From assembly GCF_000725805.1 (NCBI RefSeq), contig NZ_KL647132.1, positions 372,001 to 436,000 on the forward strand: a stretch of 64,000 bases of DNA. The letters run 5' to 3'. The number at the start of each line of letters is the position of its first letter. The stretch's first letter is position 1. A program made the position numbers and the translations under genes. The notes beneath the pieces are model-generated. The model was not told the DNA's origin. It was given only the letters and a program-made list of their open reading frames with translations, and made no database searches. Shown one piece after another: positions 51,932 to 62,867 of this stretch. The DNA comes from Streptomyces xanthophaeus (lineage in GTDB: Bacteria; Actinomycetota; Actinomycetes; Streptomycetales; Streptomycetaceae).

Positions 51932-53530
51932 TCAGCGGTGCGCGGTCGCACGGCCGAGGAGCAGACAGACCAGTGCGGCCAGGGCGGCGGCGGCCGTGCC
52001 GGCCACCACCAGCTGGACCAGCCGGGGCTGCCCCAGCCCGGTCAGCAGGGCCAGGCTCTGCGCCACCGCGGCGGAGGCGCAGACCACGGCCGCGGGCCGG
52101 ACCGCCCCGAAGGACTGCAGGAGCAGCCCGGTCCACATCACCGTGCCGAGCAGCAGCAGCGTGGCGACGCGGACCGCGGTGAGGCCCGGGGCGTCCGGCC
52201 AGAGCAGGGTGCCGGTCAGGCCCAGGGCCAGCAGCACCGTCAGGTACACGGCGAGGCAGCGGGTCAGGGTGACGAGCATCCGGCGCCAGAACGCCTGCGG
52301 CGAGCGGGCCGCCCGCAGGCCGGCCAGGCTGCCGCTGCGGAACCGGTGCAGGAGCCATTCGGCGGGGCCCATGCTGAGGGTCAGGGCCACCGCCGAGGGG
52401 GCGGCGACCGCCTCGGCCGGGCCTCCGGCGAGCACCTCCCCGAGGGCTGCGTACAGGACGAGCAGGCCGGTGCCGAGGCCGAAGACCCCGTAGGGAACGG
52501 AGTCCCCGAGCCGGGGTCCGCGGGGGCGCCTCTCCTCCTCGGCGCCGCGCAGCATCTGCCAGCGGACCGGACCTTCGAGGGCCTGCCGATCGGCCCAGCC
52601 GCGGATGCGGCGCGCGGCCCTGCGCAGCCCCTCGGCGAGCGGCAGCTCCCGTACGGCCAGGGTGCAGGCGGCGATCAGGGACACCACGAGCAGGGTCACC
52701 CGTACCGGCACGGGCAGGTCCACGAAGAGCGCGAGCACGGCTCCCGCGGCCATCGGGGCGAGTGCGCACAGCAGGACGCGTTCGCGGCCGAGGACGAGCA
52801 GGACGGTGGCGGCCCCGACGTAGAGCGCCTGTCCGGCGGCGAAGCCGTACGAGAACGGCGGTCCGCCGGGCACCGCCAGCGCGGCGGCGGTGCCCAGCAG
52901 GGATCCGGCGGGGGCGCCGAGGAGCAGGGTCCGTCCGGCGGCGGCCCGGTCGCCGAGGCCGAGCCAGGAATAGGCCCGGTGGGACAGGGTCTGGTCCCAC
53001 ACCCAGCCGATGAGGGCGCCCGCGAGCAGGGTCAGCGTCCCGGCGGGCAGGCCGAGCCGGTCCGGCGGGCCTTCGAGCAGGGGCGCGCCGAGCACGTAGG
53101 CCAGGCCGGGCAGCGCGAAGATCACTCCGCGCAGCAGGCAGGCCGTGAGGGAGACCTTCCAGGGGTCGGGGACGTCGACGGGTTCGGGGAAGGCGCGCGG
53201 CACCCGGGCGTAGAGCTCCTCGGCGAGCGCGAAGGAGTCGTGGCGGCCGTAGGTGAGCCGGATGTACTCGTCGGTCATGCCGTCGGACTCCAGGACGGCG
53301 GCGATCTCGTCCGGGTGGACGGCGGCGGCGACGAACCCGTCGAGGCGCTCGGCGAGTTCGTCCATCGGGTCCGCGGCCGGGCCCTCGCGGCGCGGCCGGG
53401 GGATGCCGGGCAGGGTGACGGGTCCCGCACCCGGCGGCGGGGCGGTGCCGCGGCGCCCGGCGGCCGCGTGGCCGGCGGGCACCCGGACGCCGCCCTGGTC
53501 GGGCCCCCGCAGCCACAGCGATCCGCTCAC
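51932..53530 (-). CDS. Polytopic membrane protein of the exopolysaccharide cluster
   Basis: A 532-residue protein. The N-terminal 110 residues are cytosolic and include a helical motif MTDEYIRLTYGRHDSFALAEELYARVP. About twelve membrane helices follow, with an Arg-rich cytosolic loop near the middle. It is encoded directly after a PelF-like glycosyltransferase with a four-base overlap (GTGA), so it is probably its membrane partner. It would form the synthesis/export channel, comparable in position to PelG or to the membrane part of fungal Gtb3. No direct homology to either is claimed. The start is GTG at 53530. Confidence 0.82.
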   Translation of the reverse strand: MSGSLWLRGPDQGGVRVPAGHAAAGRRGTAPPPGAGPVTLPGIPRPRREGPAADPMDELAERLDGFVAAAVHPDEIAAVLESDGMTDEYIRLTYGRHDSFALAEELYARVPRAFPEPVDVPDPWKVSLTACLLRGVIFALPGLAYVLGAPLLEGPPDRLGLPAGTLTLLAGALIGWVWDQTLSHRAYSWLGLGDRAAAGRTLLLGAPAGSLLGTAAALAVPGGPPFSYGFAAGQALYVGAATVLLVLGRERVLLCALAPMAAGAVLALFVDLPVPVRVTLLVVSLIAACTLAVRELPLAEGLRRAARRIRGWADRQALEGPVRWQMLRGAEEERRPRGPRLGDSVPYGVFGLGTGLLVLYAALGEVLAGGPAEAVAAPSAVALTLSMGPAEWLLHRFRSGSLAGLRAARSPQAFWRRMLVTLTRCLAVYLTVLLALGLTGTLLWPDAPGLTAVRVATLLLLGTVMWTGLLLQSFGAVRPAAVVCASAAVAQSLALLTGLGQPRLVQLVVAGTAAAALAALVCLLLGRATAHR

Positions 53531-55140
53531 CAGGCACCTCCTTCGGCGGCGTCCGCCTGGGGACGGCCCAGGGCGGCGAGTTCGCGGTACCAGGGGGCGG
53601 CGAGCCGCTGGGTCCAGGCGTCGCCCTCGTGGACGGGCAGGACGGGCTGGCCGGCGAGTTCCCGGTAGATGTGCCGGAAGCCGTCCACGGACTGGTGCAG
53701 GGTGAACTTCTCCACCACCCGCCTGCGCGACATCCGGCCGAGTTCGGCGCGGCGTTCGCCGTCGCGGAGCAGGGCGAGGGTGGCGCGGGCCATGGTCTCC
53801 GGTTCGCGCGGCGGGACGACCAGGCCGGTGTCGCCGACGGCCTCGCGCACGCCGCCGACATCGGTGGAGACCGTGGTGCGGCCGCAGGACATGGCCTCGA
53901 TGATGCTGAAGGGGAAGCCCTCGCTGATGCTGGAGAGCATCACGACGGTGCCGGCCGCGTACGCCTTGGCGACCTGCTCGATGCGGCCCTCGTACGTGAT
54001 CCCGTCGGACACCCCGAGTTCGGCGGCGAGCTTCTCCAGGCGGAGCTTGTACCCCTCGCAGCCGGCCGGGACGGGCCCGAAGAGGCGCAGTCGCAGGGCG
54101 GGCAGTTCCTCGCGCATGAACGCGTAGGCGCGGATGAGGGTTTCGAGGTCCTTGATGGGGTCGATGCGTCCGCACCAGCTGAGGGTGGGCACCTCGGGTT
54201 CGGGTCCGGCGTCGGGGAAGGCGTGCGGGTCGACCCCGTTGTAGACGGTGCGGATGCGCTCGGAGTCGGCGCCTCCGCGCTCTTCCCAGCGGCGGTTGTA
54301 CTGGTTGCACGGGGTGATCAGGTCGGCCTGCCGGTAGCCCTCGGTGTTGAGCTCGCGGTAGAAGCCGAGCATGAGGGCCTTGACGGGCCAGCGCTGTTCG
54401 GCCGTGCGGTAGCCGAGGTAGCGCTCGCGCAGGTAGATGCCGTGCTCGGTGAGGAGGAAGGGGACGCCGTCGAGGTACTTGGCGGCGAGGGCCGGGAGGG
54501 TGGCGAGGCCGCTGCTGACGGCGTGCGCGACGCTGTCGGGCGGGATGCGGACGGTGAGCGGCCGCAGAGCGTGTTCCAGCAGGTCCGTGGCGGTGAGGGC
54601 GTCGTGGATGGTCGGCGCCGCGTCGGCGGTGACGAGGCCGGGGCGGGTCCAGACGGTCATCAGCAGGCGCAGGACGGACTCGGAGCGCAGGGCGGGGGCG
54701 AGTTTCCCGGCCCGGGCCAGGAGCGCCAGTTCGCGCAGGGCCTCGGAGAAGCCGGGGCGGGAAGGGGCGGCGGGGCCGGTGGGGCCTGATGGGCCGGTGG
54801 GGTCGCCCGGCGGTGTGAGCAGGGCCAGCAGGAAGGCCTCGTAGACCTCGGTGAAGCGGCGGAGGGCCTTGCCCCGCAGGGCCGTCCGGCGGCCGCGGCC
54901 GAAGGGGAGCCGGCCGGCGGAGGCCGGAGGCGGGCCCCAGAGCGGGACGGCGGTGTGGCGGTAGACGTTGCGCGGGAGTTCCCAGGTGACCGGCTCGCGT
55001 CCGGAGCCGGTCAGGGCTATGACGTTGAAGTCCACCTCCGGCATGCCGCGGACCAGTTGATCGCACCAGGTGCTGACGCCTCCGTGGACGTGCGGGTAGG
55101 TGCCTTCGGTGAGCATGGTGACGTGACGCCCATGACTCAT
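53527..55140 (-). CDS. pelF: PelF-like GT4 glycosyltransferase
   Basis: A 537-residue cytosolic GT-B enzyme. It has the PelF hallmark N-terminus MLTEGTYPHVHGGVSTW, the LLTEHGIYLRER motif, TVYNGVD, LSWCGRIDPIKDLETLI and the E-x7-E pair in SEGFPFSIIEAM. PelF uses UDP-GlcNAc/GalNAc-type donors to build Pel, an alpha-1,4-galactosamine-rich polymer. The Pro/Gly-rich insert at about 108-125 is local. ATG at 55140 is preceded by GGGGGGA. The neighbours (deacetylase upstream, membrane protein, GH135 and GH114 downstream) support polymer synthesis. Confidence 0.9.
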   Translation of the reverse strand: MSHGRHVTMLTEGTYPHVHGGVSTWCDQLVRGMPEVDFNVIALTGSGREPVTWELPRNVYRHTAVPLWGPPPASAGRLPFGRGRRTALRGKALRRFTEVYEAFLLALLTPPGDPTGPSGPTGPAAPSRPGFSEALRELALLARAGKLAPALRSESVLRLLMTVWTRPGLVTADAAPTIHDALTATDLLEHALRPLTVRIPPDSVAHAVSSGLATLPALAAKYLDGVPFLLTEHGIYLRERYLGYRTAEQRWPVKALMLGFYRELNTEGYRQADLITPCNQYNRRWEERGGADSERIRTVYNGVDPHAFPDAGPEPEVPTLSWCGRIDPIKDLETLIRAYAFMREELPALRLRLFGPVPAGCEGYKLRLEKLAAELGVSDGITYEGRIEQVAKAYAAGTVVMLSSISEGFPFSIIEAMSCGRTTVSTDVGGVREAVGDTGLVVPPREPETMARATLALLRDGERRAELGRMSRRRVVEKFTLHQSVDGFRHIYRELAGQPVLPVHEGDAWTQRLAAPWYRELAALGRPQADAAEGGAW

Positions 55141-55170
55141 ACGGTGTGTCCCCCCAGGACGGAAAAGGGG

Positions 55171-55200
55171 CCGGCGCCCGTGGGTTTCGCGGAGCGCCGG
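55171..55200 (-). terminator. Weak hairpin between the deacetylase and pelF genes
   Basis: GCCGGCGC near 55171 can pair with GCGCCGGC near 55194 around a loop of about 14 bases. It lies in the 129 bp gap between the deacetylase stop and the pelF start. It may attenuate read-through, so the deacetylase may be expressed more strongly than the glycosyltransferase. Confidence 0.5.
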
Positions 55201-55269
55201 CGCTAGTGGTACTGGTGGAGGCCTGCCGGAGGCCTGGCTGTGGCCGGTCCGGCGGGCCCTCCGGGTGGT

Positions 55270-57297
55270 TCAGCTGGGCAGGCGCAGCGTGACGGCGCTC
55301 TGGAGCAGCTCCGGTCCGGTCCAGGTGGAGCGGGTGCCCGCGTAGGCGGTGCCGAAGTCGGCGGTGCCGAGCAGGAGTTGCTTCTTGGTGCCGGTGGGTG
55401 CGGTGACCGGGGCCAGGACGCCGGACGGGGCCTTGACGGTGACGGCCGTGCCGATGCGGTAGGCGGTCACCTTGTTGTCGGCGATCGCCTTGTCCCAGGC
55501 GGCGCGGCGGCTGAGTTCGACGCCGGTGTCCTTCATGCTCTGGTTGACGATCGGTGCGCTGGGCGCGTACAGGCCCCGGTAGGTGTCGAGGACCTGGTTG
55601 AGCACCGGGTACAGGGTGCGGTCCTCGGCGAGGTTGGACTGGTGCACGTAGTGCGGCCGGGGGTCGTTGGCCAGCACGTGGCGCAGGGCCGTGCGGGCCT
55701 CCTGCGGGACGATGTAGTCGAGGTAGCCGGTGGTGGCGTCCACCGGCGCGGGCAGACAGGTCGAGGTCCCCGGGTTGTCCTCGCAGATCCCGCTGCCGCC
55801 GTGGGCGCGGCTGGTGTAGATCCAGTTGTACTCGTCGGCCATCTCGGCGTTGGTGCCCGTGTTGTAGTACACGTTCATCGGGTGGCGCGGGACGGTCAGG
55901 GCGGCGCCGAGGGCGCGCTGCGCGGGCTCGCGGGAGTTGTCGCTGCCCGCCCACTTCACGCCGTTGTCGGCCAGCGCCCCGGCCAGGTTGGGGTTGTCCT
56001 GGGGCTGCTGCGGGTTGGTCTTGAGGCCCGAGTGCTCACCGGTGACCAGCTCGGTGCGGTCGGTGGTGATGCCCTTGGCAGCGGCCCAGTTGTTGTTGTC
56101 GCGGATCTGCGCCGAGATCTCCGCGCGGCTCATGTACTGGATCGCGCCCTGGGCGTTCTTCTTGCAGGTCCACGGGGAGGTGGTGGTGTCCTGGACGCAG
56201 CCGAGGAACGGGTGCGTGTAGGTGTGGTTCATCCAGCGGTACTTGGCCCGGTCGGCCACCAGCTGCGCGGTGAGGGCGTCGGTGCCGCCGTTCTCCGCCT
56301 TCCACTCCTCGCCCGCGCCCGCGTTGAAGAGCATGTCCAGCTTGAAGTTCTTGGACGTCTGCCACTGCGCCGCGTACTGGGCGTCGGCGGCCGTCATCCG
56401 GATGGTGCTCTCCAGGCCCTCGCCGCCCGCGCAGGCGTAGTCGCCGGGCGTGCAGTTGAGCTCCTTGTTCCAGCGGGCGTCGGGGGCGAAGACGTCGTCG
56501 ACGTGGACCGCGAAGTAGTTGCGGCTCTGGCCGAGGTGGACGCCCTGGGTGAGCCAGTCGACGATGCCGCGGGCCAGCAGCCGGAACTGCTGCTGGTACT
56601 GGTTGTAGCCGAAGGTGACGACGAGTTCGCTGCGCCCGTCGTGGGTGTACTCGCCGACGAGCGAGGCCCGCCCGGAGCCGACGGGGGCGTCGAGGTAGCT
56701 GGTGTAGCCGGCCCGCGGCTTGCCCATGAACCCGAAGCTCTCGGGGACGAGCGCGGAATTGTCCTCGAAGGCGACCTGTCCGCCGAGGTAGGCGAAGGGG
56801 CCCGCCTTGCCGGCCGGGGTGACCGCGGCCTGGGTGCCGTCGAGCTGGCCGCTGTACCCGCCGTTGTCCGTGTACTCGAGCCCCACCCCCGGGTGGGCCC
56901 AGGTGTAGGCGTCGACCTGGCGGATCCCGTACGTCGTCTCGTACGCGGTGAGGGCGGCCATCTCGGCGGACCCCTCGCCGAAGGGGTTCTCGTTCGGCAG
57001 GACGACGCCCTGGTACTTGGCGCGCGGGCGGCCGTCGACGGTGTCGCTGAGGTAGGCCGCGTTGATCACCGGGCGGCTGCTGCTGCCCAGCTGCACCCGG
57101 GTGTAGGGCACCCCGGTGTCGCGGAGCTCCGCGGTGATCGCCTCGACCGAGCTGCCGCCGTCGTCGACGACGAGCACCTTCAGGTCGATGCGTGGCGCCG
57201 TGGCCGCGTGGGCGGACGCGGCGGGCAGTGCGACGGAGATCAGGGCCGCCGCGGCGCATGCGGCGGCGATCCTGTTCATCCGGTTCTTGTTGACCAT
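55270..57297 (-). CDS. Secreted polysaccharide deacetylase, Agd3/CE18-like
   Basis: A 675-residue exported protein. A Sec signal (about 1-31, ending SAHAA) is followed by a strand-rich N-terminal region (35-270) with the YQGVVLPNENPFGEGS segment, compatible with the carbohydrate-binding domain of fungal Agd3. The deacetylase domain (about 275-560) has HVDDVFAPDARW and MNHTYTHPFLGC, an Asp/His/His metal set as in CE4/CE18 enzymes. A C-terminal beta domain ends the protein. Agd3 removes acetyl groups from galactosaminogalactan and makes it cationic and adhesive. ATG at 57297 follows GGAAAGG. It is the first gene of the cluster. Confidence 0.85.
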   Translation of the reverse strand: MVNKNRMNRIAAACAAAALISVALPAASAHAATAPRIDLKVLVVDDGGSSVEAITAELRDTGVPYTRVQLGSSSRPVINAAYLSDTVDGRPRAKYQGVVLPNENPFGEGSAEMAALTAYETTYGIRQVDAYTWAHPGVGLEYTDNGGYSGQLDGTQAAVTPAGKAGPFAYLGGQVAFEDNSALVPESFGFMGKPRAGYTSYLDAPVGSGRASLVGEYTHDGRSELVVTFGYNQYQQQFRLLARGIVDWLTQGVHLGQSRNYFAVHVDDVFAPDARWNKELNCTPGDYACAGGEGLESTIRMTAADAQYAAQWQTSKNFKLDMLFNAGAGEEWKAENGGTDALTAQLVADRAKYRWMNHTYTHPFLGCVQDTTTSPWTCKKNAQGAIQYMSRAEISAQIRDNNNWAAAKGITTDRTELVTGEHSGLKTNPQQPQDNPNLAGALADNGVKWAGSDNSREPAQRALGAALTVPRHPMNVYYNTGTNAEMADEYNWIYTSRAHGGSGICEDNPGTSTCLPAPVDATTGYLDYIVPQEARTALRHVLANDPRPHYVHQSNLAEDRTLYPVLNQVLDTYRGLYAPSAPIVNQSMKDTGVELSRRAAWDKAIADNKVTAYRIGTAVTVKAPSGVLAPVTAPTGTKKQLLLGTADFGTAYAGTRSTWTGPELLQSAVTLRLPS

Positions 57298-57654
57298 TTC
57301 GGCCTTTCCCCCCGCAGGCGTCCCTCGACTCCGGCCCTTTGGCGGTAGGCCTGGCCGGGGAGGCTCTGTGGAAATCATGCAAAGGAACCCCGCGTCCCCT
57401 TGCGAGAGTGGACCGAGTCTTTCGGACCTCGTCAGGTCTACGAGGCAAACCTGGAGCAGAGGACACAGATGGGTGAACCTGCTGGCCCCTTGATCGAACA
57501 ACTTGCCAAACCTTCGAGTGACGTACGGACGAGTACGTACGCGTAGGCTCATTTCTGGCGGCCGACGGGCCGGATTACGATCGCTGCGGAGCGGCCGGCG
57601 ACCCTGACGTGACCGCAGCCCCGCACACACAAACGGAAGCGAGACTTCACCACC
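57298..57654. other. Divergent upstream region of the deacetylase and pepA genes
   Basis: These 357 bp hold no supported gene. A small perfect hairpin is present (CCTCGT 57427-57432 with ACGAGG 57440-57445). The pepA side has palindromic CGTACG/ACGTACG units near 57522-57543 and a TAGGCT -10-like box near 57545. The deacetylase side has a CATGAT hexamer near 57377 on the minus strand. Both promoters must lie here, but neither is certain. Confidence 0.5.
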
Positions 57655-59193
57655 GTGACTGCTCTGACTCTCAGCACTGCCGGCGCGGCGACGCTCCGCG
57701 CCGATGCCCTCGTGGTCGGCGTGGCGAAGGGCCCCAAGGGCCTCGTCGTCGCCCAGGGCGCCGAGGCCGTGGACAAGGCGTACGACGGAAAGCTCGCCGC
57801 CGTGCTCGACGCCCTCGGAGCCTCGGGCGCCGAAGGCGAGATCACCAAGCTGGCGGCCCCGGCCGGCCTCAAGGTTCCCGTCGTGCTGGCGGTCGGGCTC
57901 GGTTCCGCCCCCGAGGACGACGAGTCCTTCGACGAGGAGGTGCTGCGCCGCGCGGCCGGCGCTGCGGCCCGTGCGCTGCACGGCCGCAAGAAGGCCGCCT
58001 TCGCCCTCCCCCTGGACGACGCCTCCGCCGTCACCGCCGTGGCCGAGGGCGCACTGCTGGGCGCCTACGCCTTCACCGCCTACCAGGGCGGCGAGAAGAA
58101 GTCCGGCAACGGTGACAAGAACGCCGGCCCCAAGCAGCCCCTCGCCGAGGTGGCCCTGCTGGGCGCCAAGCCGCGCGACAAGGAGCACAAGGCCGCGGCC
58201 GAGCGCGCCTCGGTCGTCGCGACCGAGGTCAACGTCGCCCGTGACCTCGTGAACACCCCGCCGAACGACCTCACCCCCGAGGCCTTCGCCGCCGTCGCGT
58301 CCGCGACCGCCAAGGAGAACGGCGTCAAGGTCCAGATCCTGGACGAGAAGGCCCTGGTCAAGGGCGGCTACGGCGGCATCATGGGCGTCGGCAAGGGCTC
58401 CGAGAACCCGCCGCGCCTGGTGAAGCTGTCCTACACCCACCCCAAGGCGGAGAAGACCCTCGCCTTCGTCGGCAAGGGCATCACCTACGACTCGGGCGGC
58501 ATCTCCCTGAAGCCGGCCGGCCACAACGAGACGATGAAGTGCGACATGGCCGGCGCCGCCGCCGTCTTCGCCTCCGTCGTCGCGGTCGCCAAGCTGGGCC
58601 TTCGGGTCAACGTCACCGGCTGGCTCGCCCTCGCCGAGAACATGCCCTCCGGCTCCGCCACCCGCCCGGGTGACGTGCTGCGCATGTACAGCGGCAAGAC
58701 CGTCGAGGTGCTCAACACCGACGCCGAGGGCCGTCTGGTCCTGGGTGACGCGCTGACCAAGGCCTCCGAGGACAACCCGGACGCGATCGTCGACGTCGCC
58801 ACCCTGACCGGCGCGATGGTGCTGGCGCTGGGCGACCGCACCTTCGGCGTCATGGCCAACGACGACGCCTTCCGCACCTCCCTGCACGAGATCGCCGAGG
58901 AGGTCGGCGAGGCCTCCTGGCCGATGCCGCTCCCCGAGGAGCTGCGCAAGACCATGGACTCCCCCACCGCCGACATGGCGAACATGGGTGTCCGGATGGG
59001 CGGCGGCCTGGTGGCCGGCCTCTTCCTGCGCGAGTTCGTCGGCGAGGGCATCACCTGGGCCCACCTCGACATCGCCGGTCCGGCCTTCCACGAGGGTGCC
59101 CCGTACGGCTACACCCCCAAGGGCGGCACCGGCTCGGCCGTGCGTACCCTGGTGCGCCTGGCCGAGCGCACGGCCACGGGCGATCTGGGCTGA
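57655..59193 (+). CDS. pepA: Leucyl aminopeptidase (M17)
   Basis: A 512-residue dinuclear metallopeptidase. The catalytic C-terminal domain has GKGITYDSGGISLKP, ETMKCDMAGAAAV and NTDAEGRLVLGDAL, which supply the two-metal ligands, Lys and the bicarbonate-binding Arg. The N-terminal 180 residues form the hexamer-building domain. It removes N-terminal residues from peptides in the cytosol. GTG at 57655 starts VTALTLSTAGAATLR; its ribosome site is weak. M. tuberculosis pepB (Rv2213) is likewise just before the lipoamide-enzyme genes. Confidence 0.95.
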   Translation: MTALTLSTAGAATLRADALVVGVAKGPKGLVVAQGAEAVDKAYDGKLAAVLDALGASGAEGEITKLAAPAGLKVPVVLAVGLGSAPEDDESFDEEVLRRAAGAAARALHGRKKAAFALPLDDASAVTAVAEGALLGAYAFTAYQGGEKKSGNGDKNAGPKQPLAEVALLGAKPRDKEHKAAAERASVVATEVNVARDLVNTPPNDLTPEAFAAVASATAKENGVKVQILDEKALVKGGYGGIMGVGKGSENPPRLVKLSYTHPKAEKTLAFVGKGITYDSGGISLKPAGHNETMKCDMAGAAAVFASVVAVAKLGLRVNVTGWLALAENMPSGSATRPGDVLRMYSGKTVEVLNTDAEGRLVLGDALTKASEDNPDAIVDVATLTGAMVLALGDRTFGVMANDDAFRTSLHEIAEEVGEASWPMPLPEELRKTMDSPTADMANMGVRMGGGLVAGLFLREFVGEGITWAHLDIAGPAFHEGAPYGYTPKGGTGSAVRTLVRLAERTATGDLG

Positions 59194-59493
59194 CGCAGCC
59201 CCGGTCCGCTGGATGTGACATGTCTCAAGCCCTGGTCGTCCACTCGATCGGGGCTTGAGGCATGTTCACCGACAACGAAATCCGTAGGTTTCTACGCACT
59301 GGTAACCCCCGCTTCGGGCAGAACGACCTGCCACATCGTGGGCCCGGCGTCCCGCGTTCCCCCGACAAATGCGAAGATGGGTTCTCGGCAGGACAGGGCC
59401 CCCACCACAGGGCCGAAGAACTAGCGGCCGATTACCAGCCGCCGCCCGGTCACAGAGGACCGGTGCCCGGCGCACATGCATGGAGGACGTGAC
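59194..59493. other. pepA-lpd intergenic region
   Basis: This 300 bp stretch has the pepA terminator at its left end and the lpd leader at its right end. The ribosome site GGAGG lies at 59482-59486. The middle (59260-59400) is less GC-rich and probably carries the lpd promoter. Short open frames here lack Streptomyces codon bias. No gene is supported. Confidence 0.55.
59224..59259 (+). terminator. Terminator after pepA
   Basis: CTCAAGCCC (59224-59232) pairs with GGGCTTGAG (59251-59259) 30 bases after the pepA stop codon. The stem extends to about 12 pairs with one mismatch. Confidence 0.75.
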
Positions 59494-60882
59494 GTGGCGA
59501 ACGACGCCAGCACCGTTTTCGACCTAGTGATCCTCGGCGGTGGCAGTGGCGGTTACGCCGCAGCTCTGCGCGCATCCCAGCTGGGTCTGGACGTTGCCCT
59601 GATCGAGAAGAACAAGCTCGGCGGCACCTGCCTGCACAACGGCTGCATCCCCACGAAGGCTCTGCTGCACGCGGGCGAGATCGCGGACCAGGCCCGCGAG
59701 GCCGCCCAGTTCGGTGTCAAGGCCTCTTTCGAGGGCATCGACATCGCGGGTGTGCACAAGTACAAGGACGAGGTCATCTCGGGCCTGTACAAGGGCCTGC
59801 AGGGCCTGGTCGCCTCCCGCAAGGTGACCTACATCGAGGGTGAGGGCCGCCTCTCCTCGCCGACCTCCGTCGACGTGAACGGCCAGCGCATCCAGGGCCG
59901 CCACATCCTGCTGGCGACCGGCTCCGTGCCGAAGTCGCTGCCGGGCCTGGACATCGACGGCAACCGCATCATCTCCTCCGACCACGCGCTGGTGCTGGAC
60001 CGCGTCCCGCAGTCCGCGATCGTGCTCGGCGGCGGCGTCATCGGCGTCGAGTTCGCCTCCGCGTGGAAGTCCTTCGGCACCGACATCACCATCGTCGAGG
60101 GCCTCAAGCACCTCGTGCCGGTCGAGGACGAGAACAGCTCGAAGCTGCTGGAGCGCGCGTTCCGCAAGCGCGGGATCAAGTTCAACCTCGGCACCTTCTT
60201 CGACAAGGCCGAGTACACCGAGAGCGGCGTCCGCGTGACGCTGGCCGACGGCAAGACCTTCGAGGCCGAGGTGCTGCTGGTCGCCATCGGCCGCGGTCCG
60301 GTCTCGCAGGGCCTGGGCTACGAGGAGCAGGGCGTCGCGATGGACCGCGGCTACGTCCTGGTCGACGAGTACATGCAGACCAACGTGCCGACCATCTCGG
60401 CCGTCGGTGACCTCGTCCCGACCCTCCAGCTCGCGCACGTCGGCTTCGCCGAGGGCATCCTGGTCGCGGAGCGTCTGGCCGGCCTCAAGGCCGTCCCGAT
60501 CGACTACGACGGTGTCCCGCGCGTCACCTACTGCCACCCCGAGGTCGCTTCCGTCGGCATCACCGAGGCCAAGGCCAAGGAGATCTACGGTGCGGACAAG
60601 GTCGTGGCCCTGAAGTACAACCTGGCGGGCAACGGCAAGAGCAAGATCCTGAAGACCGCGGGCGAGATCAAGCTCGTCCAGGTCAAGGACGGTGCCGTGG
60701 TCGGCGTCCACATGGTCGGTGACCGGATGGGCGAGCAGGTCGGAGAGGCCCAGCTGATCTACAACTGGGAGGCTCTGCCGGCCGAGGTCGCGCAGCTCAT
60801 CCACGCGCACCCGACCCAGAACGAGGCGCTCGGCGAGGCCCACCTGGCCCTGGCCGGCAAGCCGCTGCACTCCCACGACTAA
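59494..60882 (+). CDS. lpd: Dihydrolipoamide dehydrogenase (E3)
   Basis: A 462-residue FAD enzyme that reoxidises lipoyl groups of 2-oxoacid dehydrogenases and makes NADH. The FAD fold is LVILGGGSGGYAAAL, the redox disulfide is GGTCLHNGCIP, the NAD fold is IVLGGGVIGVEFAS, and the catalytic His-Glu is in HAHPTQNEALGEAH. I chose GTG at 59494 with GGAGG 7 bases upstream. It is the first gene of an operon with the E2 gene (53 bp gap). Confidence 0.96.
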   Translation: MANDASTVFDLVILGGGSGGYAAALRASQLGLDVALIEKNKLGGTCLHNGCIPTKALLHAGEIADQAREAAQFGVKASFEGIDIAGVHKYKDEVISGLYKGLQGLVASRKVTYIEGEGRLSSPTSVDVNGQRIQGRHILLATGSVPKSLPGLDIDGNRIISSDHALVLDRVPQSAIVLGGGVIGVEFASAWKSFGTDITIVEGLKHLVPVEDENSSKLLERAFRKRGIKFNLGTFFDKAEYTESGVRVTLADGKTFEAEVLLVAIGRGPVSQGLGYEEQGVAMDRGYVLVDEYMQTNVPTISAVGDLVPTLQLAHVGFAEGILVAERLAGLKAVPIDYDGVPRVTYCHPEVASVGITEAKAKEIYGADKVVALKYNLAGNGKSKILKTAGEIKLVQVKDGAVVGVHMVGDRMGEQVGEAQLIYNWEALPAEVAQLIHAHPTQNEALGEAHLALAGKPLHSHD

Positions 60883-60935
60883 TCGTCTCGGGCGCGACGA
60901 CCACTTCCGCACTTTCGTAAGGAGCAACAGAAACC

Positions 60936-62720
<1,785 letters not shown>

Positions 62721-62768
62721 GGGCCTGCACGACCTGAACACGGTCGGCTTGTAACCAGCCTCACCGTC

Positions 62769-62805
62769 GGCGCCCCCGTCCGGAATACTTCCGGACGGGG
62801 GCGCC
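62769..62805 (+). terminator. Terminator of the lpd-sucB operon
   Basis: A perfect 17-base stem (62769-62785 with 62789-62805) with only a 3-base loop lies 49 bases past the E2 stop codon. Confidence 0.9.
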
Positions 62806-62867
62806 GCCGTATTGTCTACGCATCAGGCCCCGCGCGACCTGCCCAGCCATCAGGAGATGAAGCCCCG

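Noticed and set aside
53531..55954. Upstream in-frame extension of the polytopic membrane protein to 1340 residues
   Set aside because: The extension is Arg/Pro-rich and lies out of frame over pelF and part of the deacetylase gene. The GTG at 53530 overlapping the pelF stop is the better start.
57298..59091. Upstream in-frame extension of the deacetylase on the minus strand
   Set aside because: It runs antisense through pepA and has no plausible composition. ATG at 57297 with a signal peptide is clear.
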